A DNA stretch of 64,000 nucleotides, from NCBI GenBank assembly GCA_011033025.1, contig WFMF01000137.1, positions 124,001 to 188,000 of the forward strand. Reading direction: 5' to 3'. Below, piece by piece: positions 25,572-37,400 of the stretch. The stretch's first letter is position 1. Each line of letters opens with the position of its first letter. Origin of the DNA: Beroe forskalii (Eukaryota; Ctenophora; Nuda; Beroida; Beroidae). The notes under the pieces are model-generated. The model was not told where the DNA came from. It made no database searches and worked only from the letters and a program-made list of their open reading frames with translations. Both the position numbers and the translations under genes were made by a program.

Positions 25572-26540
25572 GTAAAAATTTCCATGAAAAATGATTCATC
25601 CACTTTTTTCCACCTCATAACGCTCCACTTGAAAATTATTTGCCCATAAAAACCGTGGGTATAAGCAGTTAAATGTTTCAAATAACTGAAAACAGTTTGA
25701 AATAATATAAATTTATTGGGAAATCACAGTAAAATAACTTACGATAAAAGCTTTCTTCTTTAACGTATCGCGCAATATATCAAACATAAAATAATTATTT
25801 TCAATTCACAATCTACAACAGCTATGTACAGGATGGGTAATTGAAATTTAGGAATAAGTCACTTCATTTTCATAAAAATCGATGAATGTATTATGACGTA
25901 TAACAGCATTGAGATATTTTCCAAATAACTAGCGAACTCTCAGTCTAATGTGAGAATATCTCGTGTTTGGTATATTATACGATGTCCTTTCGACATTGTG
26001 ATTGAGCTCTGACTCATACAAGGTTCTGAATCTGATTAGTCTGAAGCTCATCGAAAGGCAGCTCCTTTTACAGTTCGCTTGAGATCATCATCTACTCGCC
26101 AGTATTCAAGCCTGAAAAGAATGGTAATTGAGACTGATAGTTATCTCTTTTAAAAATTTATATGATGTTCGCTTTATGAGAATTGTAGCAAGTGCTTTTG
26201 GCTTTAAGGTTAAAGACAACAAAAGCGGAGGTAGAAAATATTTGATTGATAAGAAAATGCAGTTTTAAATGATCCAACAATTGGTCACAGGTTCAATTGA
26301 CTAAAGAGTTAAGGTTTTATAATGAATACCTGAATAGGGGAAATTGAAGGGGTTTTTAAAGAGCTCGAGAACAGAATAATAATGGGAATATTGTGTTTTC
26401 ATTTTTTGTGTAAAAAGTTCTGTGTTTGATGAAAGAGCTTTGGGCTTCGTGAAAGATTACCGCTTTTTAAGTATCAGGAACAGCTTCCAATAGGAACGAT
26501 AGAATTGGGAATGCTGTGTTTAAGACAGCTAGCAGCGAAT
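25572..26540. other. Non-coding flank shared by blocks A and B
   Basis: AT-rich DNA nearly identical to 53366-54320. No gene, RNA or repeat was recognised. Similarity ends near 26540, which marks the right edge of the A block. Confidence 0.6.
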
Positions 26541-28414
26541 GAATTTCTAGGTAAATGAAGGGTTAGTTTATATAATGCTGTTCAGGGAATGATGAGAGCT
26601 AAATAGGTGAGGACGAAGCCAAAACGCCCGGCGCTGATGGGCAGTAGAGCAAATCAGCACCGATAAGTCCTTGTGGAAGAACAGTCGGCGCGCGACCATC
26701 ACAACCCACTCGTTCAGCGAATTGAATCGGCGCTTATCAGCGTCTAAAAGCGTTGATATTTTGGCGTCGGCGCTGGTCTGCACCGGAAAGGCGGTTGTCG
26801 GCGTTCTGGCTCCAATCTCACCTACCATGAATGCTCTGTTGATATAAAGCAGCAACGTAAAGCGTGGTGATTGCAAGGCTTCAAAGGAGATTGCTTTATC
26901 CTAAGAGCCTTGTTCCATTGTACGGAGGGAAGAGTATATATATGCTCAATCCGGATGGAAAGAGAAGGTGGAACACAGGTGTCGATACATCCGAGACTGA
27001 TTCTGTAATTTCTATTCGTCTACAATTTGTACGTGCATGATATTGATACAGCAGTATAATCAGGCACGTACACTGTGACACACGGATTGGAAATTTCAGA
27101 ATGATTCTCATCTCTACTACTCTTTAGTTATAGTAGTAGTAGAATGATCATCATCTCTTGACGTGGCGGCACCCCTATAATACAGATATCTTTACTTTAC
27201 TTTAGAGATGAGTTATACAGAAGCAAGATTAAGAGAAGGACAGACCAAAGGTTACGAAGACGAAGCCAAAGAACTGTGGTGCTCTCAAGAGTCAAATTTC
27301 TACATTAAAAAGTTTTTCATGGGGAAGATGTCGAGTTTCCAGTGCATTGAATAGATTCAGAATGTAAATGCATTAACTTGATCGGTCCTTACTTAACCGG
27401 CTTTTTTTCACTGACCCTCTGGTACAAAATTGAAAGGTGCATTTGGCCAATGAAAAAAGGACTAAGTTAAATAGGGATCGATAAGGATTAAGGTACAAGG
27501 TACATTGAGATTCACCAATAAAAAGAATGTCCGATCATATATAAGAGTGGATCTTATAGTACATTTCATGTTCAATGCATGACTGAGAGAAGATACTATT
27601 TTAACACCGTTATGTCGTTATTAAGATCACCAACAACCAAAGTTTTACAAGAATACATCAAAACTTTAGGAAGTCGTTGTCATGGCAAACAAAATTGAGA
27701 AATTGAAGAATAAGGATGAAGTAACCAAGTGCAATGAATCAATAATAGCTTGATACAATGCAAGTATTGAATTGCAGTAGTGAATGAATAACTGGATTGT
27801 AATGAACATCAAGTAGCTGATCACCATACCCTTGCCAGTGACAACTGGCCATTAAATGGTTAAAAAGTCACAGATCTAGGTGATTGGTAAAATACGAGGG
27901 TTAGACAAAACTAAAATCCACTAGAATCGAGACAGTGGATGGACGGTTCTACGTAAAGTAAATTGCGCGCACTGAAAAATGTGCATCTTTATCAATCCCT
28001 TTATCGATCGATGCATGTGCAAATATCATTGTGACTAAATTCACAATGTTAGCTTCTCCTTAGGAGCAGGATATGATTTTATTTGGAGCTGCTACTTGAT
28101 AACTTATTCGGAAACATGGTAACTTAGTCAGTCTAACTTGATTATTTCGAGGAATCCAGCATCGTTTTAACTTAAAGCTGGGCGGGCATAAGTTGATGGC
28201 ACGAAGATAAAGGTCAAAATATGACGGTATGTGAGCCTACGACTTACTAGAAGAGAAGTGATGCGAGGCTTCGGCTAGCTATGCAGGGTCTAAACATTGC
28301 TGGAACGGTATATATTACGGTGCTACGCCCCCGGATATTTCACTGTAGCTCTTGAGAAGAAAACAGGCTACACAACTATAGGTGTGACACCTAAGTTTAC
28401 AAGTGGCGCTGACC
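26541..28414. other. Unique DNA without a recognised gene
   Basis: No spliced gene was recognised. The longest frame, minus 26568-26876, resembles nothing known. An AATAAA on the minus strand at 28078-28083 is a candidate polyadenylation signal for ODAD4, about 330 bases after its stop. Confidence 0.4.
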
Positions 28415-31400
28415 TTAACTTGCAGGAGTGGATGGTGGCTTAGAAGGGGTGGCAGATTTTGTAGGCGCAGCGGCACTCCCAGTGGCAGAGGCAGGGGTGG
28501 CTGGCTTAGCAGCAGCAGGGGTTGGCGGTTTGGCCGAAACAGGGGTGGCTGGTTTAGTAGGTTTAGGGGTGGCTGATTTAGCAGGTTTAGGGGTGGCTGG
28601 TTTGGTTGGTGTTACAGGCTTAGTACTTACTGGGGTTGGCGCTTTAACACTAGCTGGTGTTGGTGCCTTGGCACTTGCAGCTACTGGTGCAGCGGTTGGA
28701 GTACCTGTTCCCGGCGTGATTGTGGCAGGGGTTGCAGCCTTCACACTAGCTGGGGTTGCTGGCTTGGCACTAGTTGGGGTTGCTGGCTTGGCACTAGCTG
28801 GGGTGGGTGGTTGGGCACTGGCTGGGGTTGCACCTGGCTTGGCACTAGCTGGGGTGGGTGGTTGGGCACTGGCTGGGGTTGCAGCCTTCACACTAGTTGG
28901 GGTTGCTGGCTTGGCGCTAGTTGGGGTTGCTGGCTTGGCACTAGCTGGGGTGGGTGGCTGTGCACTAGCAGGGGTAGGAGCCTTAGCACTGGCAGGGGTT
29001 GCTGGCTTGGCACTAGCCGGGGTTGCAGCCTTCACACTGCCTGGGGTTGCTGGCTTGGCACTAGCAGGGGTTGGTGGTTGGGCACTGGCAGGGGTTGCAG
29101 CCTTCACACTGACTGGGGTTGCTGGCTTGGCACTAGCTGGGGTGGGTGGTTGGGCACTGGCAGGGGTTGCAGCCTTCACACTAACTGGGGTTGCTGGCTT
29201 GGCACTTGCTGGGGTGGGTGGTTGGGCACTGGCAGGGGTTGCAGCCTTCACACTGACTGGGGTTGCTGGCTTGGCACTAGCTGGGGTGGGTGGTTGGGCA
29301 CTGGCTGGGGTTGCTGGTTTGGCACTAGCTGGGGTGGGTGGCTGGGCGCTGGCTGGGGTTGCAGCCTTCACACTAGTTGGGGTTTCTGGCTTGGCACTAG
29401 CTGGGGTTGCAGCCTTCACACTGACTGGGGTTGCTGGCTTGGCACCAGCTGGGGTGGGTGGTTGGGCGCTGGCTGGGGTTGCAGCCTTAACACTGACTGG
29501 GGTTGCTGGCTTGGCACTAGCTGGGGTGGGTGGTTGGGCGCTAGCTGGGGTTGCTGGTTTGGCACTAGCTGGGGTTGCTGGCTTGGCACTAGCTGGGGTG
29601 GGTGGTTGGGCACTGGCTGGGGTTGCTGGTTTGGCACTAGCTGGGGTGGCTGGCTGGGCGCTGGCTGGGGTTGCAGCCTTCACGCTAGTTGGGGTTGCTG
29701 GCTTGGCACTAGCTGGGGTTGCAGCCTTAACACTGACTGGGGTCGCTGGCTTGGCACTAGCTGGGGTGGCTGGCTTGGCACTAGCTGGAGTGGGTGGTTG
29801 GGCACCAGCTGGGGTTGCAGCCTTGACACTGACTGGGGTTGCTGGCTTGGCACTTGCTGGGGTGGGTGGTTGGGCACTGGCAGGGGTTGCAGCCTTCACA
29901 CTAACTGGGGTTGCTGGCTTGGCACTAGCTGGGGTGGGTGGTTGGGCACTGGCAGGGGTTGCGGCCTTCACACTAGTTGGGGTTGCTGGCTTGGCACTAG
30001 CTGGGGTGGGTGGTTGGGCACTGGCAGGGGTTGCGGCCTTCACACTAGTTGGGGTTGCTGGCTTGGCACCAGCTGGGGTTGCAGCCTTCACACTAGTTGG
30101 GGTTGCTGGCTTGGCACTAGCTGGGGTGGGTGGCTGTGCACTAGCAGGGGTAGGCGCCTTAGCACTGGCAGGGGTTGCTGGCTTGGCACTTGCAGGGGTA
30201 GCTGCCTTAGCACTGGCAGGGGTGGGTGGCTTGGCACTTGCAGGGGTGGAGGGTTTTTGACTAGCAGGGGTAGCTGGGGCTGGTGTGGGTTTAGCAACTG
30301 GTGTAGCAGTTTTAGCAGAGGGAGTAGCGGACTTAGCAATGGCTGGTGTAGCAACAGGTGTTTTGACTGGTGTGGATGACTTGGCAGTGGATTTGGCCCT
30401 GGTTGGAGTAGCGGAGGCACCAGCAGCAGAACCTGATATTACCTCTTCCGTTGCTGCAGGAGCAGGCGCTGCTGGGGCATCCGTTGCGGCAGGTTCAGGT
30501 GGAGTAGGAGTGGGATCCTTTGGGACTGGAGTTGGGTCTTTAGGAACTGGAGTGGGATCCTTTGGGACTGGAGTGGGGTCCTTTGGGACTGGAGTGGGGT
30601 CTTTTGGGACTGGAGTGGGATCCTTTGGTACTGGAGTGGGGTCCTTTGGGACTGGAGTAGGATCCTTAGGGACTGGAGTGGGGTCCTTTGGGACTGGAGT
30701 GGGATCCTTTGGGACTGGAGTGGGGTCCTTTGGGACTGGAGTGGGGTCCTTTGGGACTGGAGTGGGATCCTTTGGGACTGGAGTTGGGTCCTTTGGGACT
30801 GGAGTGGGATCCTTTGGGACTGGAGTGGGATCCTTTGGGACTGGAGTGGGGTCCTTTGGGACTGGAGTGGGGTCTTTGGGACTGGAGTGGGGTCCTTTGG
30901 GACTGGAGTGGGATCCTTTGGGACTGGAGTGGGATCCTTTGGTACTGGAGTTGGTTCCTTAGGAGGTGGCGTTGGTTGCTTGGCAGGCGGCGTAGGCTGC
31001 TTAGCAGGCGGCGTTGGCTCTTTCGGAGGAGTCTGTTGTTTGGGCGGCGTTTGCTCCTTCGGTGGCGTTGACTCCTTTGGTGGCGTTTGTTGTTTGGGTG
31101 GCGTTGGCTCCTTTGGTGGAGTTTGTTTTTTGGGCGGAGTGACGGGTTCTTCGGCAGCGCTTGAAGGTTCCCTTTCTTCGTGCGTTATTGAATCGGCTGT
31201 AGCTCTCTTGCGTAGATCTATGAAATATGATCGTTTAAAAGTTTTTTTCAGAAATCAAATGTATTTAATCATTTTCAATCTCATTCGGAATCTCAAAAGG
31301 CAAATATTGAATCCGTCGAACGACGGTGCTAAACAATGCAAAAAATGCTTTCATGTGCAGGCCAATGCTTCTAAAATCTGGACATAGAAAATTTTCTATA

Positions 31401-34400
31401 TCAAACGATACGAAAGTAAAGAAATAAAAGTTTGAATAAGCTGATGTTATGCTGGAAATCAAGGTTTTTATTTCAAATGAAACGAAATAAACATGCACCA
31501 ATCAAAAGTATCCAACAAAGCAATTCAAATGAACACTCCAGAATCAAAACAATATTGTGGTGTCGCGGCCTAACTGCGCATCGTAATGGCTTTTTCGTGC
31601 TAACAATGCGGAATGGCGCTAAGTTTTGATAGATATGCATGAAATGTTAGCGCCGCGCCTCATTGTCAACGCGAAAAAGCTTCTACGCGGCGTAATTATA
31701 CCGCGGCGTAATTATACCGCGGCGTAATTACAGCGCGGCATAACCAGGCAGGGATACCACAAATATGGTAACAAACAAACGACAATCGATCCCAACTCAA
31801 TCATGCGGAATACGAAACACATCACCAATGATATTGATAACACACTGGTACACACTACACATATCATAGTGAATTGGAAACTCAAGCTCCCAATGACCAA
31901 GAACTTGATTGATATTGAGAAACACGAAAATCAAATTGCCCCGAGGGGCCGAGAAGAATTTGAACGGTTATTGCATAATATTAACGGCTCCACATGTTGA
32001 GATTGCCTCAAACTCTTTTCAGTTGAGAGACGGGGTAAAAATGCTACGCAGTTAATTGCAGTGCTTTTTCAGGAGGTGAAGTGAGGAGACAGCAGCATCT
32101 CACGGTGTTTCGGAAGTATTATGTCATAATACGATGAGGCAAATTTTTCAATGAAACCTTGGATTACAACCGATGACTGCAAACAATCATGTTTCGGATC
32201 AAGCTGTATGATTCCCGGAACCATCGATTGTCGATTAGTAAGTTAGTAGTAGGCTTAATCTCGAGTAAATTCCCAGCATTTTTAGAATCGGGCTGTGCAA
32301 GGTTTTTTATAGGTGGTGTTGCTTGAGATCGATGTTAATAAATACCAGCTGAAAGCTTCAACTTACCTGCACATGTTACGGAGATGTTGTTGCGTTGCAT
32401 CAGTACTTTGTATTTATGAACAGAGTACATTTTGTATACCTTGTATAGTGACAAACGGCAACTACAGATACCGTACCAACAGCGACGAAACGGCAACTGA
32501 ACCTAACTACTTGGTATAGCGAAGTGCACACAAAAGGAAAACTTGATCGTCAGCCCCAAATATAAAGGTGAAATTAATTCCATGGTAGTAATAGAAGGCT
32601 AGAATCATCGGAGAATACAAATTATAGAGGCAGATCTAGTTCAAGATATCATTTGCATATATTTATGAAATGTGGATAGTAAATTTTGATGCCTAAATCC
32701 ATAAGATAAAAATATGGGTTCATAAGATAGAAATCTGAATTTTTGATCAATTCAGATTATAAAAATTTTTAATTTTCTACCCTCAAAAGTGTAAGGCATG
32801 TACTTTAAGTTGTAGCTCTATGCTCTCGAGCGCTCGAGAAATCCATCAGTAGAGCGTATGATGTTACGTTCGTAAAGCAACGTCGCCGAAGTCGTCATGT
32901 TAATGTGACTTCACTAGAGTATTAAGATACTGGATATTTAATGAGCTTCATGGTTCATATCATGATGATATTCAAGAAGAGTATTTCATGAATGGAAGCG
33001 TGTAAATCAACTTGGATCATTTATCAATCGCAGATTAATAGGTCTACAATGGCATTATCGAGAATTCGTATGTCCTGATTCACCAGGACAGTTGATGGTT
33101 AGGTAACATGAAGATTGGAACAGGGGATGCAATGTACTTGAATAGCTTCAATCAAAATATCATGCAATGCTCCTATGCAGTGATTGTGCCTTGAAATGTT
33201 ACTGCTTTGATAGTACTTACTTTCCGCTATTCTGTAATTTACATCCTCGATGGCTTTAGATATAGCATCTTGGACGGCTTTGTCTTCCAGAACCATAGCT
33301 ATATTTAACGCTCTATTGAAGTTCTCTAATGCCTTCTCGTCATTGAGTAATTTGACTGAAAGATTATCAGTGTATAAAAGCCTGATTTTATCCGAGGTTT
33401 GATTCAATCCTTGAAATAATTCATAGAACAAATAATTTCAAATCAATAGTTTTGAAAAGTGACAAATAATATTTCATAGAAAAAACAAACCTTCAGCCTG
33501 GGCGATTAAGACTGAAGAGTTGATTTGCCAGTTATCATCTGATGCTTGTGTCGCTGATTCTAATGACTGTTCTCCATATGAAGCTGCTTCTGAGAATCTG
33601 CCTAATTCTAAACAACATCTTCCCAGTTCGTGATACAACCACGCTCCTTCCAACACAGTCTTAGGCATGGGTATCCTCTGCTCCCAGCTGATAGGGCAGT
33701 ATTATCAGAGGGGGGAGAAAGTAGGTCGTGAGATAATCAAAGTAATGGGAAAATTTTACTTGAGATCTCCAGCATTTTTATCAAAAGTAATTGACGGAAC
33801 AAGAGAGGTGTAAAATTAACTCAGTATTTGATTGCTTCTGCGTAATCTGATAATCTGGCGTACGTTCTCCCGATGTTATCCAAAGCCCTTGCTTTACCTT
33901 CTTCTGATTTAATGGAGTTACTGAGGGATGAATATCACACTTTGACTAAGTGTCAATTCAAAAAAGTATATAAATTTTTTGTGTTATCGTACAATGAACT
34001 TCGAATCCCACAATAATGAAAAATAATTGTTCACATATAGGCCTATCCAAAGTTTGACGTACAAAATGTATCATAAACTTACATTGAGTTACTGATGATA
34101 AGATCCTGTTTATGTTCTGAAAGAGCTGCGTCTAAATTACCAATTTCTAAGAGAGCACACCCAATACTGGAATGTAAATTTGCTATGAACTCTTTCTTAT
34201 TCGGTAAATTGTCGATTCCTTGTACTTTTTTCAAACAGGCTCTGCCCAGCTGTAAACTCTCTGTTGGTTTGCCGTCGGCAAGCGCTGTAAAGAGAAGAGG
34301 AGGTGAATTAAAACAAAGTTTTAAAGGTGGTGTTTGTGTCTGAGTGGTTGTGCTAATGATTCCTAAATTTACATAGTCTACCCAGAAAAATGCAAACGCT

Positions 34401-37400
34401 GGAATAAGAGTAACTCAATCGCCTGGAATTCAGGGTTCGGTTTTAATTGCTTCGTTGTTCTAAGCTCAAGCTGCATGAATTTTAAAATTCGTAAGGGCAG
34501 CGTCATGGAAATGTTTACTAGTGGTAATTCGTTGCCATGGAGAAAATTGTGAAGTAATACAAGCGCGCGCGGATGGCGCGCAATACTAAATGCTTAAATA
34601 GTGAATTTTCAACACAATATTGGCAAATTTTGAAGACCGTTCTCGAAAGCTGCGACCGGCCCGAATTCGGCGGGATGTAAGTAAATTTCTGTTTACTGCA
34701 AAAAGAACAGTTCTGGCAGCTCATCCAAGTGAATTATGAAAATAAATTGTGCGACTAATTTAAAATCATATCGGACTTTGTAAGACAAAAAATAGGGGTG
34801 GACATAATCATAGGTGCTTGGAGGGAATTATGTACATTTTCGCAAAAAGTTTTGACGAAATTAAGAAAAAGGTCTATTTAGGGGGGGGGGGGGCTTCTGT
34901 CAGGGAATCGACGTAACATGGCCTGATAAAATAGTGTATCAAACCTTATAATGTCCGAATATAACGCAACTTATTCAAATTTAACATACCTGCATCGATT
35001 TCATCCAGGTTCCGCAAGACGTAGTTTGTAGGATCGCTCCCAATCGTGTATATTCCGTTAAGGATTGTAACAGTATGGTTTCAAATACATAATCTAACTC
35101 GGGGCTTGAAAAATTCAGGAGCCCTTTTCATAATTTAAATGACATTGGTAGGTACATGTATGATGAATGTGAATGATAACTGACCATGACACATTTCAGT
35201 TGAAACAATCATGGAACAAACATCTGACGGTGAAAATTGATAAAATGTCACAAAAATAAAGATGATCAAAAGTACCTCAAAACATGTTTTGTGATAAAAC
35301 ATAAACTGTGAAATGCATTAAAATCCGACATGTTTCTGTAAAAGTATGTGATGAGTGGTAAAATCTCTACTTTTGACCATGATCGCTGACAACAGATGAC
35401 TCGGTGAGGATTTCTGATGTGGCGAAGGTGTTAAATGTGTATTCGCGTTCCGGTGCCGCGGGTGATTGCCCAAAAGGATATCCTTTGATGATGCGGTTCC
35501 GGTTGCTGTGATCGATTCGTTTCTTCTTCCGCGAGTACAACGGTTGCTGCTGCCGCCAGAAGTCGAGTCTGGAATCGAGGTAGGTGATTCCGTTGGAAAC
35601 CAACGACTTGATCGTACTGTCGGACTGCTTCGTTGCACCTTCGGTCAGAACTTAAGAATAAGTATTAGAATCGGGTTTGCCTTACATGACGGAACTGACG
35701 CCGGATCTATCCCTGACAAAGGGTAAAAATCTAGAGACTGTTTTGGGGAGAAACTCTATTTAAGTTGGGAAGGGTGATAAACTTACGGGAATCATTGAGG
35801 AGCTTTTCCAGATATTCTCTGTCTTCGTAGAGCTCTCCAAGGAGCTGAAAATACACTTGTTTATTGGAAGTTAGTATTGGAAGCTTAATAAATACCGTAA
35901 TCATAGATCATTTAACTCAAGAAAGTCCACAAACTTATACATTACATTGAAATAATCACTGATATTGTTTCATCTTTCTACAATAGTTGAGTGAATGACA
36001 ATACATCATCTTAAACAGCTACATGAAAGTTGCAAACCTGTTTCACTGTTTTATCGCCTGCAAGACACTTGGTATTCTGTTTCTCACTCGACACACTAGA
36101 TGCGAAGGCTGGGCGGGCAGCAGCCTTCTTGCGGGCTGCGGGCTTCCCCTTCTTCCCAGCCTTTTCATCCAGATACTTGTAGAAATAGGACAAGTCACCT
36201 TTCGACGTTAACTTCACTGTGTTTGGATCTGAGAAAATGATTGATGTCAGAGTTTCGTTCGTTATGATATTTTCCATGTTATGCCAATTATACAATTATA
36301 GAATATTAGAAAGGCCCGTTGGGCCTTTTAGGCCACAGGACACCCGACCATTTCAATGCTGGCTACAGAGTACCACAATGGTAACATATAATTGCCCTAA
36401 CCAGGACCATGATTTCTTAAAATATGGACAAACACAGTATTTTCAAAATTCATGGATCACAACGCAGATTTCGTAAATATTGAATAATAGAAATTAATGA
36501 CAAAAACAAATTTTTGTAAAACGTATGAAATTGAAACATGATCAATTGCGTTTTTAAAGTTTGGAAGTGCAAATTTGATATCTAACACTAAGTATGTCAT
36601 TGATGCAATTTTTGTTACTGGGGGTGGGGTGCAACGTAACGAAAATTGCGAAATATTCACATATGCTTTGAAAATAAATGAATAAATTTTACGATTGCAT
36701 ATTAACCTCGAGCAAACAGTTGGTAATTAAGAAGAACTCAAGAACAATGTTTTTTAATCTAAAGTTCAGATTAGGAGAATAGATGGGCAACAAAGTTGAA
36801 TCAAGCTCATTGAAATCAGAATTGTCCGCAATTTTATCTGTTTATAACTTACTTCTAGCTTCAGTAAATATGAATTAATCATGCCGTCGATTTATCGCAG
36901 CAAACCATCGAAACTACAATTAATATCTTCACATGAATGAATTATCGCTGATGTTCACTATGGAAGAAAATTTTCAACTCTTACCTTCTCTCCTCTCCTA
37001 AAATATTGATAGTCTCCTGCAGTCATATACTTTTTACCGAACTCGAAAATTCCATTGGGAACGTAAATTATGAATTTCAACAGTGGAAACGTTTCCAAAA
37101 TACACAATAACAAAATGGCAGATTCTTCGTTAAAATGCACGTGCAGTTTTGCGCGCGCTAGCCCATGTATCCATAGCAACGCGCGAAACTGGTGAATCAA
37201 ACCTATAACGCGATCTTGTTTTCGCGACCCTTTTTCCAACTTTGAGCATTAATTACGGAAAATCTAAAGCCTTTACGCAAAAAAGAAGAATGTAGCAATA
37301 CGAAGACACCTTTTTTCTACCACCCTGCAAAAAATCGCGGGTTTTCAACTCCTAGTGTGTCAGATTTTCTGGGAGAGCGGAGGCTCCTACTTATAACTAC

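Noticed and set aside
28428..30260. A 610-residue plus-strand frame rich in Gly, Ala, Leu and Val
   Set aside because: It is the antisense shadow of the ODAD4 coding repeat. A 24-bp unit keeps all frames open. The minus frame is the one that joins conserved TPR exons in phase.
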